Under the pieces are notes generated by a model, which was given only the letters and a program-made list of their open reading frames with translations, was not told where the DNA came from and searched no databases. From assembly GCA_964430695.1 (NCBI GenBank), contig CAYSFO010000063.1, positions 1 to 5,625 of the forward strand: a stretch of 5,625 nt of DNA, written 5' to 3'. Below are positions 1 to 5,351 of this stretch, piece by piece. Origin of the DNA: MGBC108787 sp964430695. Lineage in GTDB: Bacteria; Bacillota_I; Bacilli_A; RF39; UBA660. Made by a program: the position numbers and the translations under genes. Positions within the stretch are counted from its first letter, which is position 1. Each line of letters starts with the position of its first letter.

Positions 1-1033
1 CACGGAAAACTTGGGTAAAATGAAGACTTTGACGGTTGTCAGCTACATAAAGAATTTTATTTGGCTTAAATTCTAGCTGTCTTCCATAAATTGTTGCTAG
101 GTCTGTTGTACCATATAGATATGCCTTATTGCTTTTTTGATAAATAAAGGGGGGCATCTCAATTTTATCGTTTTCTTCTTGCACGGAAACGATTTTGGCA
201 CCTTCGCTCTCTTCTAATAAGTGTGCATTTTCTAAATCTTTTGTTAAATCAGGAATGTATTTATAAGCGTCCGATTCTCCTAACCATAAATCAAAAGATA
301 CACCTAAATAATCATACATTTCTTTAATATCTTTTTTAGAGATTTCTAAAATTCTTTGAAAATAGTTTTGGTATTCAGGATTTCCATCTTGTAAGTCTTT
401 CGTAATTTTAGCACATTCTTCTTTAATGCTATCGTCTTCTTTGCATAATTTACTAATCTTAGGATATAAATCGGATAAGATTTCTAATGTTATCTCTTCT
501 GCACTACAATTTTCTTTTTTTAGCCCATAAATGACTTGCCCTATTTGTAATCCATAATCTCCAAGGTGTACATCTCCAATAACCGTTTGGTTCATATATT
601 TTAGTAGTCTTTTTATCGATTCTCCTACAATTGCTGGTCTTAAATGCCCAATGTGAAGAGGTTTGGCAATATTCGCTCCTCCATAATCAATCACGACTGT
701 TTCTTTTTTAGGTAACGTGATGTTGTATTTTGGAGTATTTATCATTTGGTTTAACAACGTATTTATGTATTCATCAGTTAAAGTAAAATTGATAAATCCC
801 GGTTTTACACATTCAATACTAGCAAATTTACTTTTACAGCTTTCAATACTCTGTAATTCTTCTACAATTTGCACCCCTAAATCAAAAGGGCTTTGATGTA
901 ATTTTTTTGCTAAAGCAAATGTTCCATCATATTGATAATCACATAAATCTGGTCGATTTGATTTAATAATTTTTACTTCGATTTCTTCATTCGTTATGAT
1001 TTTTTTAATTACTTGTTCTAATTCTTTATTCAT
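1..1033 (-). CDS. argS: Arginyl-tRNA synthetase, N-terminal 344 residues (runs off the left edge)
   Basis: Class I aminoacyl-tRNA synthetase that charges tRNA-Arg with arginine in the cytoplasm, using ATP. The ATG at 1033-1031 follows a Shine-Dalgarno sequence AAGGTGA (1045-1039). Residues 1 to about 105 fit the N-terminal Add-1 domain that binds the tRNA D-loop. The catalytic Rossmann domain begins with VVIDYGGANIAKPLHIGH, the HIGH signature being residues 127-130. It continues with VHLGDYG (155-161), TTDLATIYGRQL (309-320) and DNRQSLHFTQVF (332-343), all typical of ArgS. The frame is open to the window edge, so the KMSKR loop and the anticodon-binding domain lie outside; this is an edge effect, not a truncation. 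The start overlaps the upstream ywiB-like gene by 8 bases, suggesting coupled translation. Confidence 0.97.
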   Translation of the reverse strand, partial: MNKELEQVIKKIITNEEIEVKIIKSNRPDLCDYQYDGTFALAKKLHQSPFDLGVQIVEELQSIESCKSKFASIECVKPGFINFTLTDEYINTLLNQMINTPKYNITLPKKETVVIDYGGANIAKPLHIGHLRPAIVGESIKRLLKYMNQTVIGDVHLGDYGLQIGQVIYGLKKENCSAEEITLEILSDLYPKISKLCKEDDSIKEECAKITKDLQDGNPEYQNYFQRILEISKKDIKEMYDYLGVSFDLWLGESDAYKYIPDLTKDLENAHLLEESEGAKIVSVQEENDKIEMPPFIYQKSNKAYLYGTTDLATIYGRQLEFKPNKILYVADNRQSLHFTQVFR

Positions 1034-1388
1034 TGCTTTCACCTTCTTTCGTGATGATTATTTTATTTTTCGCATCATCTGTTTCTATCATATACTCTAC
1101 TATTATCTTATTATTTAAAATATTTAATTCACAATAATCTACTTCAATTGGTAATTCCATTCCTTCTTTTTTTAGGTATATTTTGCAACTATTATTTTTA
1201 ATATCAAGAAAGAAAAGAAATTCATCATTTTCACGAGTAAATGTTTTTTCTTCTAAATCTAGAATTGTATTATACTCTAAAAAATTAAATTTTATACAAT
1301 TTTTCTTTTCTTCTAAGTTCGTAACTATTTTTCTTTCTATTTCTTGATCATTTTTGAAAAAAATAGCTTCAAATGTAGTGAAATGCAT
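1026..1388 (-). CDS. ywiB: YwiB-like DUF1934 family protein
   Basis: A 120-residue cytoplasmic protein without a signal peptide or membrane segment, made of alternating hydrophobic and charged stretches as expected for a small beta-barrel. The family (DUF1934, Bacillus subtilis YwiB) is thought to have a lipocalin-like fold and has no established biochemical function. The assignment rests on size, a beta-rich pattern that ends in a conserved-looking strand (KNKIIITKEG), and above all its position directly upstream of argS, the same order as ywiB-argS in Bacillus. The start at 1388 is supported by a Shine-Dalgarno sequence AGAGGTG seven bases upstream. The stop lies inside the first codons of argS. 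The sequence match to YwiB is from memory and weak residue by residue; the neighbourhood is the stronger argument. Confidence 0.65.
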   Translation of the reverse strand: MHFTTFEAIFFKNDQEIERKIVTNLEEKKNCIKFNFLEYNTILDLEEKTFTRENDEFLFFLDIKNNSCKIYLKKEGMELPIEVDYCELNILNNKIIVEYMIETDDAKNKIIITKEGESNE

Positions 1389-1405
1389 GCAAACACCTCT
1401 TTTTT

Positions 1406-1433
1406 CTAGGTCATTATATCATAGGACCTCTAG
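1406..1433. repeat. Imperfect inverted repeat over the ywiB promoter
   Basis: Arms AGGTC (1408-1412) and GACCT (1425-1429) are flanked outside by CT and CTAG, so CTAGGTC faces GACC(TC)TAG with a two-base slip. The -10 element of the minus-strand promoter lies in the space between the arms. Such a dyad could be a repressor operator, but short dyads are common in AT-rich DNA and no regulator is identified. Confidence 0.3.
1413..1421 (-). promoter_or_regulatory. Extended -10 promoter for the ywiB-argS operon
   Basis: On the minus strand this reads TGATATAAT, a perfect TATAAT preceded by the TG of an extended -10 element. It lies about 25 bases upstream of the ywiB-like start codon. At 16-18 base spacing I see no good TTGACA-like -35 (best candidates GTGCAT or TGCATT near 1435-1441), which an extended -10 promoter can tolerate. 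It should drive both ywiB and argS. Confidence 0.6.
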
Positions 1434-1473
1434 AAATGCACTCATAAATTTTGTTATTTCTTCCATACTAAAA

Positions 1474-1481
1474 AAAGGTGA
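1474..1481 (+). promoter_or_regulatory. Ribosome binding site that fixes the start of the penicillin-binding protein
   Basis: The Shine-Dalgarno sequence AAAGGTGA sits six bases before the ATG at 1487. An upstream in-frame GTG (1478-1480) would lie inside this site and cannot use it, so the ATG at 1487 is preferred over the longer reading. Confidence 0.8.
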
Positions 1482-1486
1482 TTTCT

Positions 1487-3421
1487 ATGCGAAAATTACG
1501 CTTTTTTACAAAGTCCATTATTTTTTTATTTTTAGTTTTTTTAATTGTAATGACAGGGTTATATACTTACGCCTATTTTAGTCCAAAATTAGAACTTTCA
1601 AGTATAGGACAAATGTATATTTATGATAAGGATGAAGCGTTGGTCTATCAAGGGAGTGGAACGAGCGAATGGGTCAATTTAGAAGATATTTCTGAAAATT
1701 TAATTCATGCTGTTATTAGTGTAGAAGATAAAAATTTTTATAAACATCAAGGGTTTGATTATTTACGTATTTTTAAAGCCATGCTTACCAATATTAAAAG
1801 CGGAGAAATTGTACAGGGTGCCTCTACGATTAGCCAACAATATATTAAAAATATGTATTTAGATTTTGACCAAACTTGGAAAAGAAAAATTGAGGAAGCT
1901 TTTTTAACACTTGAATTAGAGGTACATTATGATAAAGATGAGATATTAGAGGGGTATTTAAATACGATTAACTATGGAGCGGGAAATTATGGGGTTTTAA
2001 ATGCTAGCCAATACTATTTTAATAAAGACGTTAGCGATTTAACACTCGAAGAAGCTATTATGCTTGCTGGTATTCCTAAAAATCCTACAAAATATAATCC
2101 AGTTAATGATTATGATGCGTGCATTAAAAGAGCCAAAGTCGTTGCTTTATCCATGTTAAATAATAAGATAATTGATGAAAATACGTATAATAATTTATTT
2201 ACAAAGCAAATTGAAATCTATGGAAAAAGAGAAACAAATAATTTACAAATGATTATGTATTATCAAGATGCTGTTTTAAAAGAGCTAGAAACAATTGGTG
2301 GTATTCCTAAATCTCTTTTAGATTCAGGAAGTTTAAAAATTTATACAAATCTAGATATGAACGCACAAGCAACTCTGGAGAAGGAAATTTTAAATACAGT
2401 TACGGATAAAGATTTACAAGTGGCTGGGATTTTAATTGATCCGGATACTGGAGGAGTTCTTGCTTTAACAGGAGGTATTGATTATGCAAAAAGCCAGTAT
2501 AACAGAGCTTTGCAATCAAAAAGACAAGTTGGATCGACAATGAAACCTTTTTTGTACTATGCTGCTTTAGAAAATGGCTTAACAAGTTCTTCAACTTTTA
2601 TGAGTGAACCTACCAATTTTGTTTTTGCAAATAATAAAGTGTATAATCCCGCTAATTTTAATGATACATATGCAAATAAAGAAATAACCATGGCTGCTGC
2701 TCTTGCCTATTCTGATAATATTTATGCCGTAAAAACGCATTTATTTTTAGGAGAAGAAACTCTTGTGGAAACAGCACAAAAAGTAGGAATTACAGAAGAC
2801 ATAGAAGCAAATCCTTCTCTTGCTTTAGGAACTAGCGAAATTAACATGCTTGATTTTGCAAGAGGATATACAACACTTGCAAATGGTGGGTATTTAACAG
2901 ATAACTATTTTATTACAAGAGTGGAAGACTTAAATGGAAATGTTTTATATAAACATAAAGAGAAAAAAAAGTTAGTATTAAATTCAAATTATGTTTATAT
3001 TCTAAATGAAATGCTTTCTAATACAAGTAATATTAAATTTCAAAGTTATACTTCTCCAACTGCGCTTTCCATTGCTAATAAAATGAGTAAAAAATATGCT
3101 TTAAAAACAGGTACTACAAATACAGACTATTGGACAGTTGGCTACAACAATGATGCATTACTTATGTTGTGGCTTGGGTATGATGATGCAACGGAAATTA
3201 ATAGTGATAGCAGTCGCTGGGCAAAAAATATTTGGGTCAATACGATAGAAGATTATTTGAAGGAAGAAGAGGAGCATTGGTATGACACTCCTGAAAATGT
3301 TATAGGTGTTTTACAAGACCCAGTTACCGGAAATAATGTTACTAATGGAAATGCTGCAGTTTTTTACTACGTTAAAGGTAGTGAGGGAAATGCCATTAGT
3401 GTTGATGGAATGCAAGATTAA
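1487..3421 (+). CDS. Class A (bifunctional) penicillin-binding protein, PBP1A family
   Basis: A 644-residue membrane-anchored peptidoglycan synthase that polymerises lipid II glycan strands and cross-links stem peptides outside the membrane. A short basic N-terminus precedes one membrane anchor (about residues 10-31). The GT51 glycosyltransferase domain shows VEDKNFYKHQGFD with catalytic Glu80, GASTISQQ (111-118), RKIEE with Glu137, and ILEGYLNTINYGAGNYG (153-169). The transpeptidase domain carries STMK (350-353, acylated Ser350), SDN (409-411) and KTGTT (540-544). All key residues are present, so the enzyme should be active on both substrates. Length is typical of short Bacilli enzymes; it ends soon after the transpeptidase, without PASTA repeats or a long low-complexity tail. 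The overall look recalls Bacillus PbpG (PBP2d), but I cannot separate the class A subfamilies by eye. It is transcribed divergently from ywiB-argS; I could not identify its own promoter in the 98-base gap. Confidence 0.96.
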   Translation: MRKLRFFTKSIIFLFLVFLIVMTGLYTYAYFSPKLELSSIGQMYIYDKDEALVYQGSGTSEWVNLEDISENLIHAVISVEDKNFYKHQGFDYLRIFKAMLTNIKSGEIVQGASTISQQYIKNMYLDFDQTWKRKIEEAFLTLELEVHYDKDEILEGYLNTINYGAGNYGVLNASQYYFNKDVSDLTLEEAIMLAGIPKNPTKYNPVNDYDACIKRAKVVALSMLNNKIIDENTYNNLFTKQIEIYGKRETNNLQMIMYYQDAVLKELETIGGIPKSLLDSGSLKIYTNLDMNAQATLEKEILNTVTDKDLQVAGILIDPDTGGVLALTGGIDYAKSQYNRALQSKRQVGSTMKPFLYYAALENGLTSSSTFMSEPTNFVFANNKVYNPANFNDTYANKEITMAAALAYSDNIYAVKTHLFLGEETLVETAQKVGITEDIEANPSLALGTSEINMLDFARGYTTLANGGYLTDNYFITRVEDLNGNVLYKHKEKKKLVLNSNYVYILNEMLSNTSNIKFQSYTSPTALSIANKMSKKYALKTGTTNTDYWTVGYNNDALLMLWLGYDDATEINSDSSRWAKNIWVNTIEDYLKEEEEHWYDTPENVIGVLQDPVTGNNVTNGNAAVFYYVKGSEGNAISVDGMQD

Positions 3422-3426
3422 AAAAT

Positions 3427-3456
3427 ATCACAAACTTTTGGTTTGTGATTATTTTT
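3427..3456. terminator. Bidirectional rho-independent terminator
   Basis: A perfect 9-bp stem, ATCACAAAC (3427-3435) and GTTTGTGAT (3441-3449), encloses a 5-base loop. On the plus strand it is followed by TATTTTTAT; on the minus strand the A-run at 3421-3425 supplies a matching T-run. It begins six bases after the penicillin-binding protein stop codon and should also stop minus-strand transcription from the operon at right. Confidence 0.85.
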
Positions 3457-3514
3457 ATATTCTTCAGGATTTTGTTCTTTAGATGTCATTTGGTTGTTTC
3501 GACTGGTTCTATTT

Positions 3515-3542
3515 TTACTGCTTATATTTTTAAAGACAGTAA
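3515..3542. repeat. Stem-loop forming inverted repeat in the convergent gap
   Basis: TTACTG (3515-3520) pairs with CAGTAA (3537-3542). The stem continues as CTT (3521-3523) with AAG (3533-3535) across one bulged A, giving about 9 pairs around a 9-base AT loop. It lies 58 bases beyond the terminator with no gene around it. It could be part of a 3' UTR or of a small RNA. Confidence 0.4.
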
Positions 3543-3548
3543 GTAGGC

Positions 3549-3566
3549 GTTATCAAAATTGGTAAC
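3549..3566. repeat. 18-base imperfect palindrome in the convergent gap
   Basis: GTTATCAAA (3549-3557) faces ATTGGTAAC (3558-3566): seven Watson-Crick pairs, one G-T pair and a central A-A mismatch. The length suits either a dimeric regulator site or a weak hairpin. It lies just downstream of the XRE gene rather than in front of a gene. Confidence 0.35.
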
Positions 3567-3578
3567 ACTTACAATTCA

Positions 3579-3606
3579 ATTATAACTTCTTTTCTATAAA
3601 TTACAA
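3579..3606 (-). promoter_or_regulatory. Possible minus-strand promoter downstream of the XRE gene
   Basis: On the minus strand TTGTAA (3606-3601, four of six matches to TTGACA) is separated by 16 bases from a perfect TATAAT (3584-3579). A transcript would start near 3572 and run into the terminator at 3449-3427, giving an RNA of roughly 150 bases with no convincing reading frame. TATAAT matches arise easily by chance in DNA this AT-rich. Confidence 0.25.
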
Positions 3607-3798
3607 CTACTTTTTTTCTTCTATTTTTATTTCATAATTACATGCTTTTAATATCTTTAAAAACATCTTTAGATTGATTTCGTTTACTCCACCCTCATAT
3701 CTCGCATATTGTTGCTGTTTGATTCCTAGTTTTTCTGCTAAGGCTTGTTGCGAATATCCTCTAGATTTTCTAAGAATTTTTAGATTGACTATATTCAT
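3607..3798 (-). CDS. Small XRE/Cro-type helix-turn-helix protein
   Basis: A 63-residue protein that is almost entirely an HTH_3 domain. Residues 6-52 cover the five-helix fold, with LRKSRGYSQQALAEKLGI (9-26) giving helix 2 and the turn, and KQQQYARYEGG (27-37) the recognition helix. It is cytoplasmic and presumably binds DNA as a dimer. The ATG at 3798-3796 shares ATGA with the stop codon of the upstream gene, a 4-base overlap typical of coupled translation, and I see no separate Shine-Dalgarno sequence. A TTG at 3810 would add four residues but is less likely. No toxin partner or second regulator is adjacent downstream, so an antitoxin role is unsupported. Being the last gene of a surface-protein operon, it may autoregulate that operon or control related loci; this is inference. 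Confidence 0.85.
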   Translation of the reverse strand: MNIVNLKILRKSRGYSQQALAEKLGIKQQQYARYEGGVNEINLKMFLKILKACNYEIKIEEKK

Positions 3799-4928
3799 GA
3801 TAATACCCAAGGGGAAGATATTGTCCCCGAACCCGATGAAGCAGACACAGAGGGAAGAAGAATAACGATAGGGCGGAAAGGAAGACCCACAGTCTTACCA
3901 GAACAAGAGGAACCAGAAGTACAATCATATAACGTGGCGTAAGACCAACCCGTCGAACCAGCCGTCTTGGCCGCACCGAACATACCACCATATTGAGTAG
4001 AGACAAAATAACGAGAAGCCAACCAGTAATCAGAGTTGGAATCCGAACCGGAGACGGGCATAGAGCTCAGATTTCGGCATGCACTACGCACTAGATTTCT
4101 ATCAGGTTGAGAGGATACATCCCCACAGCCTCGTCTTTCTAAACTATTGTCTTCAGTAGAAGTATTATTACAGAAAGAAGGAAGAATAGTATAATTAATA
4201 TTTAGAGATTGATCCTTATAACCCATGGGTCTCGTGGAAGACGTAAGGTTGGGAACCGCGAAGGCGGATGCTATGTTTTTTAGTGCTTCTACAAGGTTTC
4301 TATACCCTGTTTCTCCACTAAAATATACTGCTTTACTCGATACATATTCTGATACCATTTCAATGGTTCCATCATCATTAAATCTTATGATTCTCCATGT
4401 TTTTAACTCACTTGGATTGATGGTTTGAGTACTTGTGTATCCTGTTAGGCTTGTTGGTATTGTGTATGACTTTAAATTTGGTACCATTCGGACATAGTCT
4501 CCTATTTTGGCTGTTGTCCATAATCCGCTTAAGAATGTTGATGGTGCACAATCCTTCGTTCCTTTTACTCCAAATATGGTTACTCCACATTTGATGTTCT
4601 CTGCTTTTAAGTTAGCATCTCCTTTGATAATTTGATCTTCACTTAAGTATTGGCCTGCTGATATGATTTGGTTTGTTGTACTTGGTGTATATGTTGCTGA
4701 CCCTTTACTTGGAATTGTTCCTACGACTAACTTCCCTTGGACATACGCACTCTTTCCACTTAGTATTTCATCTGCTGTTGCATCTCCACTGATTGCACAT
4801 ATGTTTAATTCATCTAATGCTTTTGTCACTGTGTCATCTTGATATATGACTTCATCACTTGTTATGGCTTTTACTTGTGGTATTATTAGTAATGCTATAA
4901 TTGTTATTATCTTTATTATCCTTTTCAT
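3795..4928 (-). CDS. Secreted protein with tail-fibre-like module and C-type-lectin-like, putatively DGR-diversified C-terminus
   Basis: A 377-residue exported protein. Residues 1-21 form a signal peptide (basic start, long Ile/Leu core, VKA before the probable cleavage site). Residues 27-42 (VIYQDDTVTKALDELN) are a short helix-forming motif also present at the end of the upstream gene product. Residues 50-124 (ILSGKSAYVQGKLVVGTIP, then SAGQYLSEDQIIKGDANL, then CGVTIFGVKGT) recall repeats in phage tail-fibre and receptor-binding proteins of Bacillota. From about 138 the protein resembles C-type-lectin or sulfatase-modifying-factor-like ligand domains: GDYVRM, WRIIRFNDDGTIEMVSEYVSS (split here as 178-190 and 191-198), DYWLASRY (300-307) and GLPFRPIVIL (348-357). 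It ends in GSGTISSPWVLS. Eight cysteines remain after the signal peptide. The start has a Shine-Dalgarno sequence AGAGAGGT five bases upstream, and the gene begins 3 bases after its upstream neighbour. Codon use changes sharply towards the 3' end. Likely a surface adhesin or receptor; the ligand is unknown. Confidence 0.85.
   Translation of the reverse strand: MKRIIKIITIIALLIIPQVKAITSDEVIYQDDTVTKALDELNICAISGDATADEILSGKSAYVQGKLVVGTIPSKGSATYTPSTTNQIISAGQYLSEDQIIKGDANLKAENIKCGVTIFGVKGTKDCAPSTFLSGLWTTAKIGDYVRMVPNLKSYTIPTSLTGYTSTQTINPSELKTWRIIRFNDDGTIEMVSEYVSSKAVYFSGETGYRNLVEALKNIASAFAVPNLTSSTRPMGYKDQSLNINYTILPSFCNNTSTEDNSLERRGCGDVSSQPDRNLVRSACRNLSSMPVSGSDSNSDYWLASRYFVSTQYGGMFGAAKTAGSTGWSYATLYDCTSGSSCSGKTVGLPFRPIVILLPSVSASSGSGTISSPWVLS
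3811..3828. repeat. Small inverted repeat just after the putative variable region
   Basis: GGGGA (3811-3815) and TCCCC (3824-3828) enclose 8 bases, near the 3' end of the coding sequence of the 377-residue protein. Some diversity-generating retroelements need a hairpin or cruciform shortly downstream of the variable region. Here the stem is only 5 bp with a long loop, so the resemblance is weak. Confidence 0.25.
3858..4031 (-). other. Putative diversity-generating retroelement variable region (VR)
   Basis: This segment encodes residues 300-357 of the secreted protein. It starts at DYWLASRY and ends at GLPFRPIVIL, the conserved framework that brackets variable residues in DGR-diversified C-type-lectin folds. 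The residues between are rich in small or mixed types (Ser, Gly, Thr, Ala, Cys, Tyr). Most of their codons end in T or C, as expected if AAT or AAC codons in a template had been randomised at the two adenines. Only 2 of 58 codons end in A, against 38 of the first 60 codons of the gene. No template repeat or reverse transcriptase is in the window, so this rests on protein pattern and composition only. Confidence 0.5.
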
Positions 4929-4931
4929 ATA

Positions 4932-5351
4932 CTACCTCTCTATCTCATATTCTATACTTCCAAAGTTACTTATATCTCCTCCATAATAGCAACTTATTCT
5001 TTCTTCCCCTTCTATTTCTTTCTCTACGATTCCATACACACTTGCTAGTTGATTCCCTTCACTATCTTTTACTCTGATTAGGAATTCATTTAAGTATTTT
5101 GGTTCTTGACTCTTGTTTGTTATTTTTACTACAAACTCTGTGGAATTGTTTTCAACTTTCACATCTTCTAATGTAAATTCAAAATTATCTACTGTATCAC
5201 TTCTTCTTTTGTTTTCTTCTATCTCTGTTGGTTTATTATTTGGGTTATTTGTTGGTTCTTCTTTCTTTGTTAGGTTAATAGCAAGTGTAAGGATGAGTGC
5301 TATTGCTATGACTCCTATTCCTATGATTGGGATTATTTTCTTATTCTCCAT
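4932..5351 (-). CDS. Membrane-anchored protein with FxLyD-like beta-sandwich domain
   Basis: A 139-residue protein with a short N-terminal MENKK, a membrane segment (about residues 6-27) and a positively charged boundary (KK). A polar linker rich in Asn, Pro, Glu and Thr (28-52) leads to an extracellular domain (53-139). That domain has the pattern of FxLyD/DUF5067-type sandwiches: NFEFTLEDVKVENNSTEFVV (56-75), TNKSQEP, a strand pair ending in VKDSEGNQL (94-102), and a final SIEYEIER. I recognise no catalytic residues or sortase motif, and there is no lipobox cysteine, so it is probably held by an uncleaved anchor. A strong Shine-Dalgarno sequence AAGGAGGAG lies six bases upstream of the ATG. 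It overlaps the upstream gene by 11 bases and is followed after 3 bases by the variable secreted protein, so it may anchor or assist that protein. The family name is from memory. Confidence 0.8.
   Translation of the reverse strand: MENKKIIPIIGIGVIAIALILTLAINLTKKEEPTNNPNNKPTEIEENKRRSDTVDNFEFTLEDVKVENNSTEFVVKITNKSQEPKYLNEFLIRVKDSEGNQLASVYGIVEKEIEGEERISCYYGGDISNFGSIEYEIER

Noticed and set aside
1478..1486. Earlier GTG start for the penicillin-binding protein
   Set aside because: The GTG is itself part of the AAAGGTGA Shine-Dalgarno sequence that serves the ATG at 1487.
1354..1581. Plus-strand 75-codon frame spanning the ywiB/PBP gap
   Set aside because: It overlaps the start of ywiB antisense and the first 90 bases of the penicillin-binding protein in another frame, with no ribosome binding site or domain.
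3418..3546. Open minus-strand frame of about 43 codons in the convergent gap, ending at a TAA that overlaps the penicillin-binding protein stop
   Set aside because: It lacks an upstream start with a ribosome binding site, runs through the terminator hairpin and has no recognisable domain. It could be the relic of a gene C-terminus but is equally likely chance.
3422..3606. Template repeat for the putative variable region
   Set aside because: Compared by eye, the gap shows no stretch resembling 3858-4031 with adenine substitutions; neither does the rest of the window.
3795..3797. Mycoplasma-type code with TGA read as Trp
   Set aside because: Reading through this TGA would add only one further residue before TAG, every Trp I read is TGG, and the TGA forms a classic ATGA junction. 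The standard code is the simpler view.
3607..3798. Antitoxin of a toxin-antitoxin pair
   Set aside because: No toxin-like gene lies next to it; the upstream partner is a secreted protein and downstream is a terminator.
3770..4006. Minus-strand 78-codon frame with hydrophobic content
   Set aside because: It lies in another frame of the secreted-protein gene and the XRE gene junction; its Leu/Val/Arg-rich content is a by-product of the GC-rich region.
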